Shown here piece by piece: positions 39,633 to 50,634 of a DNA stretch of 61,617 bases. The stretch comes from Marinobacter azerbaijanicus. GTDB lineage: Bacteria; Pseudomonadota; Gammaproteobacteria; Pseudomonadales; Oleiphilaceae. The stretch covers positions 100,979 through 162,595 of the forward strand of contig NZ_JASSVS010000013.1 of NCBI RefSeq assembly GCF_030250645.1, in the 5' to 3' direction. Position numbers and translations under genes: made by a program. Each line of letters begins with the position of its first letter. The stretch's first letter is position 1. The notes beneath the pieces are model-generated. The model searched no databases. It was not told the origin of the DNA and saw only the letters and a list, made by a program, of their open reading frames with translations.

Positions 39633-42600
39633 ATGAAAACCAAAATTGTTTCAGTTGGCGCTGTCTGTCTGCTGCTCCTGTCCCAGACCTCTCTGGGCGT
39701 GACCGTGAACTCGCCAACTCTGAAATCGGGCGACTTTACGATGCAGCCGCCGGTGCTGACCTCCCAGGAAACGCCGCTGGTCATGCTAGGGCTGTCGGTC
39801 GACAACCAGCTTTTCTACAAGGCGTATACAGACTATTCGGATATCGATAGTGATGGCGAGCTGGACATCACCTATATCGATACCTTTGATTATTATGGCT
39901 ATTTCGATAGCAACTGGTGCTATACCTACAATTCTACGGATGAGGCCTTTGAGCCGGATGCGGTTGCTGGTGGTAGCAACGAGCACAGTTGCGGCGGGTC
40001 TGGCCAGTGGAGTGGTAACTTCCTCAACTGGGCAACCATGACGCGCGTCGATGTCTTGCGGCGCGTGATGTACGGCGGCAAACGTTCTACGGATACGGCC
40101 AGTTCCACGATTCTTGAGCGTGCCTACATTCCAAGTGACGTTCATGCTTTTGCAAAGGTATACGACGGATCTGATATCCGGAGCTTTACACCTTACGAAA
40201 GCACGAGCCTGGATGATGGCGCACTGTCCATGTGTAACGTTTCCTCTGCCCACCCATACTCGTCAACCAGCGAGCCGCAGTTGCGTCTGGCGGAAGGCAG
40301 TTACAGGCGGTGGTCGGTAAATGAGTCGCGCCAGTGCCAGTGGGGATCTGGAGCGAATCGTCCATCCAGCGATGATCAACTGAACAATGGCTCTGAGCAT
40401 GTTGTCAGGGTTAAAGCCTGCGTTTCGGGAAAAGATTCCGAAAGCAGCAGTTGCAGACAGTACAGTGCTGGGAATGCAAAGCCGGCCGGCCTGTTACAGC
40501 AATATGGTGAAGGTGGCGATCTGAAGTTCGGGCTGATCAGTGGCGGTTACGAGAACTACATCGCCGGGGGCAGGCTGCGCAAGAATATTAGCCTTATTGG
40601 CACTAATCCTGACCCGGCTGACGATGAAGTTGACCTGAGCAACGGCGTGTTCAATAACGTTGATGGCATTATATCGTCCATTGATGCCATCCGGATCATC
40701 GGCTGGGACGGCTCCGATTATGATTGCGGTGGCCCGGGTATATCCATTACCAATTTCAAGAATAAGACCAACGCCTGCCGTGACTGGGGTAACCCGATTG
40801 CCGAGATTTATGCCGAGGCTGTTCGTTACTTTTCCGGGGCCTCCGGCCCCACAGCCGACTTTTCGAGCGGCTCCGATACCACGTATATCAGCGCTCTGAA
40901 GGACGCCAGCTGGCCGGCCAGCCTCGATGTACATCCTCTCAACACGGATACCCGTTGCGCAGCCTGTTCAATCATCATGATCTCGTCCGGCGTTGCGTCG
41001 TTTGATGGCGACAACCTGGGGTCTGTCAGTGATATTGAGGGCCTCTCGGGAGTAAGTGATGTGTCCGCCAAGACAAATGCTGTGGGGACCGCTGAATATG
41101 GCGCGTTTCCGCAAAATTTCCTGGTGGGCGACCTGACCACGTCTACCGGGGATCTGATCTGTACTTCGAAGAGCGTTAGCAATCTAAGCGTGGCCTTGGG
41201 CATTTGCCCGGAAGCCCCGGCTCTTGAAGGTAGCTATCAGATTGCAGGTCTGGCCAGTCATGCGAAGACCGCAGATTTGAGAGCTGATTCCGGAATGGAT
41301 GGTAATCAAACAGTCGATACCTATGGAGTCGAGCTGGCGGAATCTGTTCCGAGTTTTGAGATTCCTGTCGGTTCCGGCACCATCCGTTTTCTTCCTGCTT
41401 GCCAGTCCAAAAGCACGGGAAGTACCAACTGGATACCCTGTAGTCTCTTTGATGTTGAAGTCCTTGCTACCGAAACTGACGGAAGTGGGAACGTTATCTC
41501 TGGCACACTGATGTTTCACTGGGAGGATTCTTCCTGGGGTAGCGACTATGACCTTGATGGTTCGCAGGTCATAAGCTTCTGCGTAGGCGGTTCCGACTCG
41601 GATTGCGGCGACACTGATAATGATACCCGCACTGGTGCAGATTATGACGATGTTGCCGTGCCAAGTGGGCGGCTTAGAATCGCCCAGGGCGTTGCATACA
41701 CCGCAGCCGGTTTTGATATCAGGTTTGGTTATGTTGTCACCGGTAGCGACGATGATGGTATCAGTGACTGGTTGCTCCGGCCGGGAGGGCAGAATCGGAA
41801 TGACCTGTGTCAGGTAGACCAGGACGGCGCAGATGGTAACCCGCTGATGCCTGTTCCAACTACCGGAGCTTCGGCGTCAGTAGGATGTGGCAGTGCTGGC
41901 AGCGACTACGGTTACGATCCGGTAGCGAAGAATTATCAGCCAAGTACAAGTTCCGGCGGGGAACTTCTCGACAAGCCGCTTTTCCTGGCAGCGAAATACG
42001 GTGGCTTTGCTGACAAGGACGGCAGCGGTGACCCGACATACAAAGGGTCAACCGGCGATACCCGTGAGTGGGACCTGGTGAATAACCGGACCGGGGAGAG
42101 CGGTTCGGACGGAATTCCCGACAACTATTTCTTCTCAAGCAACCCGGGGCTTCTGGTCAACCAGCTGCAGCGCATATTTGAAGCCCTGGTTGCGCGCACA
42201 GCATCGGGTACTAATGCTGCCGTGGTTGCCAACAGCAGCTCGGGTGTTGGTGCTGTGTATCAGGCGCTGTACCAGCCCCAGAACTCGGTTGGTAATAACA
42301 CGGTTACCTGGACTGGTACGCTCCGTGCGATATTTATCGATGACGCCGGTCTTCTCCGGGAGGATTCCAACAACAACGCCCAACTGGATGACTACGACAC
42401 CGACAGAGTTGTCCAGCTTGAGTTTGACCCCAGTGTCGAGAAAACCTTTGTTCAGCGTTATGAGTTCGATACCAGTGGTGACCTGGTTCCCTTAGGCACA
42501 GCAGTGGAGTTGAATGATCTGAAGCCGATCTGGAGTGCAGTGGATTCCCTGGCGGAGACTTCATTTCCCGAGGAACAGCGGAGCACCTACACGAGTGCAG

Positions 42601-44627
42601 ATTCTGACCGCCGATATATCCTGACGGCCCTGGACAGAAATAGCGATGGCGAGATTGATGAGCAGGATGTCACTGGTTTTACGAGCTCTGCGATGGGTAG
42701 CAGCTACGCTGATTACCATGAATATTTCGGCTTACCCAGCGCTATTGGCCTCGGTGATCTGGTGGACTTTTTGCGAGGCAAAGAGATCGCGGGGCTTCGA
42801 AATCGAACCATTGATTATGACAACGATGGAGTTGATGAAGTCTGGCGACTTGGAGACATCATTCATTCCACGCCGGCAGTGGTGGCAACGCCTAATGGTA
42901 ATTACGACCGCCTGTTCGGTGACTCTACCTATGAAAACTTCGTGGATCAGTACATCAACCGCAGGCAGGTTGTATATGTGGGCTCCAATGGCGGCATGAT
43001 CCACGCCTTCAATGGTGGCTTCTGGGATGCGGGCCAGAAAAAGTTCTCCACAACCTCAACTGGCAAGACCACTCGACCTCTTGGGCAGGAAATGTGGGCC
43101 TATGTGCCGTCAAACCTCCTTCCACACCTAAGGTGGCTGGCCGAGCCCGATTATCAGCATGTTTACTACATGGACGGTGAGCCCGTGGTATTCGACGCCA
43201 ACATATTCCCGGATGATGCTGTACACCCGGATGGTTGGGGAACCGTTATGGTGATGGGCATGCGTTTTGGTGGTGCTCCTCTTGAAATAGAGGTGGACGG
43301 GGCTTCCCAGGTGATGAGATCGGCTTATGTGATCTTTGATGTGACAGACCCCGAACAGCCGCCGAAACTGCTTGGAGAGGTGACCGCTCCGGAACTCGGC
43401 TTTACGCTTAGTCGGCCCGCAGTCGTAAAGAATCGTGCGCCCGACACGACTACCGGTGACTGGAGCTCACCTTCAGTCAATGACTGGTATCTCGTGCTTG
43501 GTAGTGGCCCCAGAGGAACAAATGCCACCAGCGGAGCAGAGAGCGATCAGACGGCCCGGTTGTTTGCCATTGATCTGAACCAGCTGGTTCAGAATGCCAA
43601 CACCGGTAGCGCATCCACCAGCTATTTTACAACAATTGCCGGAAGTGACCCCCTTGATCTGGGTGGAGCCAATGGTTATGTCGGTGGAATGGAGACGGCT
43701 GACTGGGATCGTGATAGCAGTGAAGACGCACTTTACGTCAGTACTATTGAAGGCTCTGCAGGCTCGCCTTCTGGCCGCCTGCACAGAATTCTTATCGAAG
43801 ATAATGATGGAGCAAGCAAGACTTACTACGGGCTTTCCGGCGCTCAGCAGAGTGTGATGATGAACCCCGGGTTGCCAATTCAGGCTGCACCCACCACGGT
43901 TCGGGACACCTTTGGCGAACGCTGGCTGCTATTTGGCACAGGGAAGCTGTTGGTGCCAGATGACAATGCGCTGGATGATCAGCAGTATTTTTACGGTATC
44001 AAGGAGCCGCGCGGCACTGATGGTGACCTGACTTACGGTACCGTCGATCCGTCCGCACTGGTTGATACAACGGATGTGGCCGTATTTGAAGAGAGTGGCG
44101 AGGTAAAGGATATCTCCTCGGGATCTGTCGCAACCCTCTCGATTGGCGGCGACTCCGTTTCGACGTTTGATCAGCTTGAGTCGACGCTCCGGGATTATCC
44201 TGGCTGGAAGATTCGGATGAGCTACACCGCTGGTGAGGCGTCTGGGCGGGTTACCAATAAAGCGACTCTCAACCCTGCGGATCGCAAGAGTTTCGGGTTT
44301 ACCGAGTATCTGCCACCAGCCCTCAGTTGTGAGCTGGATGGGGAGAGTTTCCTGTATGCGTTGTCTATCCTGACGGGAACTGCGACACCGGATGCGCCGC
44401 TATCCACATCGAATGAGTATGTGGTGAATTCGCGCGAGATGTCGCGAAGTGTGGTGGGCCTCGGACCGGGTTATGCGTCAAGCATAACGTATCATCAGGG
44501 AACGTCCGGCACGGTGAAGGCGATTACCAACATGTCGACCGGTGCCATCAATACCACGGAACAGACCGTGGGAGCCCCGGTGAGTGGTCGCCAGTCATGG
44601 CGACAGATCGAATCACTCTCTTTCTAA
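39633..44627 (+). CDS. pilY1: Type IV pilus tip-associated protein PilY1
   Basis: A large secreted adhesin and pilus assembly factor. A signal peptide of about 22 residues is followed by a long N-terminal region and a C-terminal beta-propeller (roughly residues 1060-1500). Calcium-type loops are visible: DIDSDGELD at about 70, DRNSDGEID at about 1001 and DYDNDGVDE at about 1061; the last sits where PilY1 proteins bind the calcium that controls pilus retraction. I do not see a MIDAS (DxSxS) motif in the early region where P. aeruginosa PilY1 has a von Willebrand A domain. At 1664 residues it is longer than the P. aeruginosa protein. GGAGG lies upstream of the ATG. Confidence 0.93.
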   Translation: MKTKIVSVGAVCLLLLSQTSLGVTVNSPTLKSGDFTMQPPVLTSQETPLVMLGLSVDNQLFYKAYTDYSDIDSDGELDITYIDTFDYYGYFDSNWCYTYNSTDEAFEPDAVAGGSNEHSCGGSGQWSGNFLNWATMTRVDVLRRVMYGGKRSTDTASSTILERAYIPSDVHAFAKVYDGSDIRSFTPYESTSLDDGALSMCNVSSAHPYSSTSEPQLRLAEGSYRRWSVNESRQCQWGSGANRPSSDDQLNNGSEHVVRVKACVSGKDSESSSCRQYSAGNAKPAGLLQQYGEGGDLKFGLISGGYENYIAGGRLRKNISLIGTNPDPADDEVDLSNGVFNNVDGIISSIDAIRIIGWDGSDYDCGGPGISITNFKNKTNACRDWGNPIAEIYAEAVRYFSGASGPTADFSSGSDTTYISALKDASWPASLDVHPLNTDTRCAACSIIMISSGVASFDGDNLGSVSDIEGLSGVSDVSAKTNAVGTAEYGAFPQNFLVGDLTTSTGDLICTSKSVSNLSVALGICPEAPALEGSYQIAGLASHAKTADLRADSGMDGNQTVDTYGVELAESVPSFEIPVGSGTIRFLPACQSKSTGSTNWIPCSLFDVEVLATETDGSGNVISGTLMFHWEDSSWGSDYDLDGSQVISFCVGGSDSDCGDTDNDTRTGADYDDVAVPSGRLRIAQGVAYTAAGFDIRFGYVVTGSDDDGISDWLLRPGGQNRNDLCQVDQDGADGNPLMPVPTTGASASVGCGSAGSDYGYDPVAKNYQPSTSSGGELLDKPLFLAAKYGGFADKDGSGDPTYKGSTGDTREWDLVNNRTGESGSDGIPDNYFFSSNPGLLVNQLQRIFEALVARTASGTNAAVVANSSSGVGAVYQALYQPQNSVGNNTVTWTGTLRAIFIDDAGLLREDSNNNAQLDDYDTDRVVQLEFDPSVEKTFVQRYEFDTSGDLVPLGTAVELNDLKPIWSAVDSLAETSFPEEQRSTYTSADSDRRYILTALDRNSDGEIDEQDVTGFTSSAMGSSYADYHEYFGLPSAIGLGDLVDFLRGKEIAGLRNRTIDYDNDGVDEVWRLGDIIHSTPAVVATPNGNYDRLFGDSTYENFVDQYINRRQVVYVGSNGGMIHAFNGGFWDAGQKKFSTTSTGKTTRPLGQEMWAYVPSNLLPHLRWLAEPDYQHVYYMDGEPVVFDANIFPDDAVHPDGWGTVMVMGMRFGGAPLEIEVDGASQVMRSAYVIFDVTDPEQPPKLLGEVTAPELGFTLSRPAVVKNRAPDTTTGDWSSPSVNDWYLVLGSGPRGTNATSGAESDQTARLFAIDLNQLVQNANTGSASTSYFTTIAGSDPLDLGGANGYVGGMETADWDRDSSEDALYVSTIEGSAGSPSGRLHRILIEDNDGASKTYYGLSGAQQSVMMNPGLPIQAAPTTVRDTFGERWLLFGTGKLLVPDDNALDDQQYFYGIKEPRGTDGDLTYGTVDPSALVDTTDVAVFEESGEVKDISSGSVATLSIGGDSVSTFDQLESTLRDYPGWKIRMSYTAGEASGRVTNKATLNPADRKSFGFTEYLPPALSCELDGESFLYALSILTGTATPDAPLSTSNEYVVNSREMSRSVVGLGPGYASSITYHQGTSGTVKAITNMSTGAINTTEQTVGAPVSGRQSWRQIESLSF

Positions 44628-44639
44628 TTGGAAATTATT

Positions 44640-45113
44640 ATGCAAAAGGGTTTTTCGCTGATTGAGCTGATGATTGTGGTGGCTATCGTGGGCATTATTG
44701 CTGCGATAGCTTACCCAAGTTACCGGGACTCGGTTGTTCGCAGCCAGCGTGCAGATGCGACGACCACGGTAGCGCGGTTGGCGGCTGCACAGGAGCGCTT
44801 CTATACCAGGAGTTCACCCGCAACCTATGCGGCAGACTTCAGAACGCTGCTGGATGACACCAGTATTGCGACCGGGACGACGAGCATCAGCTCTGATGAG
44901 GGGCTTTACACGATCTCGCTGAGTAATCCCAGTTGCAGTTCTACGGTCGGAGGCAGCACAACTGTTTATTCGTGCTTCACGCTAACCGCCCAGCCTGCAG
45001 CCGGAGAAGGCCAGGCAGATGATGAGGAGTGCTGGAATATTTCCCACACAAATACCGGGAAGAGTTCCGAAAACAAGGCGGGCACAGCAAATCCTGCCAG
45101 TACCTGCTGGTAA
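44640..45113 (+). CDS. pilE: Type IV pilus minor pilin PilE
   Basis: The last gene of the minor pilin operon, 157 residues. A four-residue leader (MQKG) precedes FSLIELMIVVAIVGIIAAIAYPSY with Glu at +5. RSQRADATTTVARLAAAQERFYT and a C-terminal cysteine pair are typical of PilE. The ATG at 44640 lies 13 bases after the pilY1 stop; a TTG at 44628 would lengthen the leader and is less likely. There is no pilY2 gene between pilY1 and pilE, unlike P. aeruginosa. It converges with the next gene, 13 bases away. Confidence 0.9.
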   Translation: MQKGFSLIELMIVVAIVGIIAAIAYPSYRDSVVRSQRADATTTVARLAAAQERFYTRSSPATYAADFRTLLDDTSIATGTTSISSDEGLYTISLSNPSCSSTVGGSTTVYSCFTLTAQPAAGEGQADDEECWNISHTNTGKSSENKAGTANPASTCW

Positions 45114-45126
45114 TCGCTGCATCAAT

Positions 45127-45672
45127 CTAGCAGTTGAGCGGTTTCCCAGGGGTCTTCTCGACGATGCCATCGCCGTCATAGTCGATGGCCTTTCGGGGAC
45201 GTCCCAGAGTGGAAATAATGATCATGTTTCCGATTCCCGACGTATGGCACACCGTAAAAGTGCCATTGGTTCCGGCCGCGTGACCTGTCGGCAAGTAAGC
45301 AAGAAAAGGGCGGTTGTAGGTAATGGTAATGGCCGGCTCTTTGAGTTCAAGCGTTCGAATTATGTCGGCGGGCGATGTTGGCGCTCCACTGCGGTCCGGG
45401 TCTGCGAAGATCAGGAGTTTGGCTGGCGAGGAGGAATCGCACGCAGTGTCTGTATTACTCAGGCACGTGATGACTCGTTGTCCGCGTTTGATTGATTCGG
45501 TTCTCGCCAGGAAAGCGGCCCTGATGAGTTTGTCTGTGGCCGTTTCTACCTGAGTGTTGGCGATAACATTACTGAAGCCTGGTACGACGGCAGTCATCAG
45601 AGCTGTGGCTATCGCAAGGGTGATAAGGAGTTCCAGGAGCGTAACGCCCCGGGCCTGGTTGAGATTGATCAT
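45127..45672 (-). CDS. Second FimT/GspH-like pseudopilin
   Basis: A 181-residue pseudopilin on the opposite strand. The leader MINLNQARG precedes VTLLELLITLAIATALMTAVVPGF, with Glu at +5, and the LIRAAFLARTESIKRGQRVITC region is the GspH/FimT domain. The start is ATG 45672 with a strong AAGGAG nine bases upstream; ten further in-frame codons exist upstream. In P. aeruginosa a separate fimT is transcribed away from fimU-pilV, so this may be the FimT counterpart and the gene at 36986 the FimU counterpart. It lies downstream of pilR on the same strand. Confidence 0.85.
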   Translation of the reverse strand: MINLNQARGVTLLELLITLAIATALMTAVVPGFSNVIANTQVETATDKLIRAAFLARTESIKRGQRVITCLSNTDTACDSSSPAKLLIFADPDRSGAPTSPADIIRTLELKEPAITITYNRPFLAYLPTGHAAGTNGTFTVCHTSGIGNMIIISTLGRPRKAIDYDGDGIVEKTPGKPLNC

Positions 45673-45791
45673 GACTGGGCTCCTTCCCGTGTTGTCTATC
45701 AACGCCGCTGGCGTAAGTGCTCATCCTGAGCAGTCGCTATACTAAACAATCTGAACCTGTGTTTGAATACTGCCGGACAGACTCTGATCCC

Positions 45792-47180
<1,389 letters not shown>

Positions 47181-47233
47181 TGGATTGTTGTCAGTTCCAT
47201 GTCGTTGTTCACACTGCCGGGCTTCCGGGTTGG

Positions 47234-48883
47234 TTATATCATCCGCCCGTGATGGGCGAATGTAATGCGGAAACAACAGCCGGGCAGGTTGTCATCCACC
47301 AGGGACAGATGGGCCTGATTAGCCTCGCACAGTTCACGTGCCAGATAAAGGCCAAGGCCTGTCCCGCTTTTATCAGTTGTGAAAAACGGCTCAAAAACAG
47401 ACACCCGGTGCTCTGGGGCAATGCCGGGGCCAAAGTCACGAACATCCACGAAGGCTCTCTCTCCATCCGCCGTGGCGCCGGCATAGAGTTCAATCCTGCG
47501 CTCGCCGGTTGCCTGTTCACTGTATCGTAAGCCGTTGTCACAAAGGTTCACCATAACCTGCTCGATCTGGCTCACGTCGAAGCGGGCCTGTGGCAGGTTC
47601 TCTTCCGTTCGCAACCCGATGTGGGCAGGTTTCTGGTGTTCAGTATCCTGGGTCTGGAGATACTCGTCACGAAATGCACAAAGCCACTGACTGATGTCCA
47701 CCAGATCCGAATTTGCAGCACGGCGGCGGGACAGATCCAGCACATTCTCGATGATGCCATTAACTCTGCGAGAGTGCCGCTCAATGATATCCAGCATCTT
47801 GCGATCGCCGTCGTCTAGGTTGGGGGACTCTCCCATCAACTGGGAGGCGTGGCTGATGGCACCGAGCGGGTTGCGGATTTCATGGGCGATGCCGGCGGTC
47901 AGTCGACCCAAGGAGGCCAGCTTCATCTGTTGCGCCTGCTGGGTCACCTTGCTCATGTCATCGATGAACACCAGAATCTGGTCGCCACGCTCCTGGTCAA
48001 GCTGGGTAAAATTAACCTGAACCATGGGCGAGGTCGGAGTGGCCTGAAAGGGAGCGGTTCTGCGGGCCGGATCTTTCAGCCAGTCTTCAAGGCCCAGGCG
48101 CAGAGGCTGTGGCAGGTTGCGCCCCCGACTGGATTGGTGGTCGGCTTGTTCACCGGCCAGGCCGAAAAGCAACTCTTCGGCTGCAGCGTTGGCCAGGCGG
48201 ATGTGCCCGAATCGGTTCAAGACAAGAATACCCGTGCGCATGCGCTGTATGATCTGCCGATTGATCTGTTCCAGTTCGGCAATGCTGCGGGCTCTTGAGC
48301 TGGCCAGGGCCTCGCTGCGAAGCATGCGCCGGGAGATGTACTGCAGGATAAAGGCCGCGGCGAAATAGAGAATGCCCAGTGATCCTGCCCGGACAATTTC
48401 GTCGGCTGATTCGTCAAATACCATGACAGACCAGGTTGAGATGCTCAGTGAACAGATGGCCCCCAGTGCTGCATAGAAGGTACCAATTCTGCTCGGTGTC
48501 AGGATATTCCCGGCTGCTACCGAGACGATGACCAGATTGGCCAGGCCATTGGTGATGCCGGTACTGGTAAACAGGAGTACATGGAGCAGCAGGATGTCCA
48601 TGAGTATTGAGATGGTAATGTGGCGGCTTCTTGGCTGGAAACCGGCCAGCATCACCAGGGCGATAAAACCGTTGATGGCCAGGTAGCTGACAACTCCGGC
48701 CTGGTAGTAGTCCATGGCCCGGAAGCGGGAGTCAAAGTTTATGGGATCAACAAATAAAAGCGCCACCAGGATAATGCTGACGACCACTCTGTAGTGGTTG
48801 TAGATACGAAACAGCCTGCCTCTCTGGCTGGCGGGAGGAGCGTCCGCGTTGGGCTGGAGATCAGCAGTTGATGTTTTTGTCAT
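47234..48883 (-). CDS. pilS: Sensor histidine kinase PilS
   Basis: A membrane sensor kinase, 549 residues. Six hydrophobic segments fill residues about 33-182, then a PAS-like region (about 205-310), the HisKA domain with phospho-accepting H334 in AHEIRNPLG, and an ATPase domain with NLCDNGLRYS, DFGPGIAP and GTGLGLYLARELC. In P. aeruginosa PilS senses the pilin PilA in the membrane and controls PilR. It lies 53 bases upstream of pilR and is presumably co-transcribed. It diverges from nadE. Confidence 0.95.
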   Translation of the reverse strand: MTKTSTADLQPNADAPPASQRGRLFRIYNHYRVVVSIILVALLFVDPINFDSRFRAMDYYQAGVVSYLAINGFIALVMLAGFQPRSRHITISILMDILLLHVLLFTSTGITNGLANLVIVSVAAGNILTPSRIGTFYAALGAICSLSISTWSVMVFDESADEIVRAGSLGILYFAAAFILQYISRRMLRSEALASSRARSIAELEQINRQIIQRMRTGILVLNRFGHIRLANAAAEELLFGLAGEQADHQSSRGRNLPQPLRLGLEDWLKDPARRTAPFQATPTSPMVQVNFTQLDQERGDQILVFIDDMSKVTQQAQQMKLASLGRLTAGIAHEIRNPLGAISHASQLMGESPNLDDGDRKMLDIIERHSRRVNGIIENVLDLSRRRAANSDLVDISQWLCAFRDEYLQTQDTEHQKPAHIGLRTEENLPQARFDVSQIEQVMVNLCDNGLRYSEQATGERRIELYAGATADGERAFVDVRDFGPGIAPEHRVSVFEPFFTTDKSGTGLGLYLARELCEANQAHLSLVDDNLPGCCFRITFAHHGRMI

Positions 48884-48926
48884 AATACGATGGGTGTCCC
48901 GCGAGAATTCTGTTGCCCTGCGGGGT

Positions 48927-48932
48927 TATAAT
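48927..48932 (+). promoter_or_regulatory. Possible -10 box for nadE
   Basis: A perfect TATAAT occurs in the 86-base gap between the divergent pilS and nadE starts, 38 bases before nadE. The -35 region is poor, so the promoter call is tentative. Confidence 0.35.
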
Positions 48933-48969
48933 AGCCTTTTAATGGCAATGAGTTACAGGAGCTGCTTTT

Positions 48970-50634
48970 ATGTCCGTGCAAAAGGATCAATCACCCGGCG
49001 GTCGGGATCCTGGCAAATTGAGAGTGGTCATGGCCCAACTCGATTTCCTGGTAGGCGATATTCCCGGTAACACGGGCAGGGTGATTGAGGCCACCCGGCG
49101 TGCGGAAACGGAGCACCAGGCAGACCTGGTGGTTTTCCCGGAGCTATGCCTGACCGGCTATCCTCCGGAAGATCTGCTCCTGCGCCCGAGCATGGAAGTC
49201 CGTATTGCGGAAGCTCTGGAACGCCTGCGTGAAGAACAGCTCGGTCCTTCAATCATCATCGGCGCACCGGTCAGAGAGGGTGCGCTGTTATACAATGCTG
49301 CAGTAATTATTGAGCGCGGCGAGATAACCGGCCGCTATTTCAAACAGTTTCCCCCCAACTATCAGGTGTTCGACGAAAAGCGCTACTTTGCCGATGGCCG
49401 GGATACCCTCGTAATGGACATCCAGGGGGTCCCGGTGGGTGTCACCGTATGCGAGGACATATGGAGCGATGGCCCCGTGGAGAGTGCTGCCGCAGCGGGC
49501 GCGAAACTGGTTATTAACCTGAATGCGTCCCCCTATGATATTGACAAGCAGGCCCGCCGAAAGGCTCTGATTGAGCGTAAGGCGTGTGAGAACCGGGTCA
49601 GTATTGTCTACGTGAACCTGGTGGGCGGTCAGGATGAGCTGGTCTTCGACGGCGGTTCAATGGTGTACGACCACTCCGGCAGCCTCGCCGCCGAGGCTCC
49701 CCAGTTCAGCGAAGGGCTCTATCCTGTGGACTTCATCTGTGAGCACCATTGCCAGCCAATTTTACAGCCAGCCATTCCCGAGCCGTCCCTGGAAGAAAAT
49801 GTCTACAGGGCGCTGGTGCTGGGGGTGCGGGATTACGTTAATAAAAACGGGTTCAAATCGGTGGTTCTCGGGCTGTCCGGGGGCATTGATTCCGCGGTAA
49901 CCCTGGCGGTGGCGGTTGATGCCCTGGGTGCCGACCGTGTGCGTGCCGTGATGATGCCTTTTCGTTATACAGCCAGTATCAGTCTTGAGGACGCGGAGAC
50001 CGAAGCAGCCACCCTGGGCGTGCAGTATGACGTGTTCTCCATCGAGCCCATGTACGATGCGTTCATGAAAACCCTGGCAGCCCCTTTCGAAGGAACAAAG
50101 CCGGACACTACCGAGGAAAACCTGCAAGCGAGGCTGCGGGGCGTGTTGCTGATGTCCCTGTCCAACAAGTTTGGGTCAATGGTGCTGACGACGGGTAACA
50201 AGAGCGAATTGGCGGTGGGGTATTCAACCCTTTACGGCGATATGGCCGGTGGCTTTGACGTGCTCAAGGATGTCCCGAAGACGCTGGTTTTCCGGCTGGC
50301 CTGGTATCGAAACAGCCTTTCCCAGGTCATTCCTGAAAGGGTTATTACCCGCCCGCCGTCGGCTGAACTGGCGCCGGATCAGAAAGACGAGGACAGCCTG
50401 CCCGGTTATGACGTGCTCGACCAGATACTCAACCTGTATGTGGAGCGGGACCTGAGCGCCGACGCCATCGTCGCCCAGGGCTTCGACAGGACAGACGTGG
50501 ATCGGGTTGTGCGTCTGGTGGATATCAATGAATACAAGCGCAGGCAGGCGCCCATTGGTGTGCGAATTACAGAAAGGGGCTTTGGCAAGGATCGCCGCTA
50601 CCCCATCACCAATGGCTGGAAGAGCGGAAACTGA
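48970..50634 (+). CDS. nadE: Glutamine-dependent NAD+ synthetase
   Basis: Amidates nicotinic acid adenine dinucleotide to NAD+. The N-terminal nitrilase-type glutaminase domain has FPELCLTGYPPED (catalytic Glu), the lysine in YFKQFPPNYQVFDEKRY and the nucleophile cysteine in VTVCEDIW. The C-terminal synthetase domain has the PP-loop SGGIDS and TTGNKSELAVGYSTLYGD. 554 residues, the fused two-domain form. Its stop codon is immediately followed by the stop of bamD on the other strand. Confidence 0.97.
   Translation: MSVQKDQSPGGRDPGKLRVVMAQLDFLVGDIPGNTGRVIEATRRAETEHQADLVVFPELCLTGYPPEDLLLRPSMEVRIAEALERLREEQLGPSIIIGAPVREGALLYNAAVIIERGEITGRYFKQFPPNYQVFDEKRYFADGRDTLVMDIQGVPVGVTVCEDIWSDGPVESAAAAGAKLVINLNASPYDIDKQARRKALIERKACENRVSIVYVNLVGGQDELVFDGGSMVYDHSGSLAAEAPQFSEGLYPVDFICEHHCQPILQPAIPEPSLEENVYRALVLGVRDYVNKNGFKSVVLGLSGGIDSAVTLAVAVDALGADRVRAVMMPFRYTASISLEDAETEAATLGVQYDVFSIEPMYDAFMKTLAAPFEGTKPDTTEENLQARLRGVLLMSLSNKFGSMVLTTGNKSELAVGYSTLYGDMAGGFDVLKDVPKTLVFRLAWYRNSLSQVIPERVITRPPSAELAPDQKDEDSLPGYDVLDQILNLYVERDLSADAIVAQGFDRTDVDRVVRLVDINEYKRRQAPIGVRITERGFGKDRRYPITNGWKSGN

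Noticed and set aside
47234..47276. Extended PilR N-terminus overlapping pilS
   Set aside because: The extra residues do not match response regulators; MTTHTALIVDDEPD at 47180 is the typical start.
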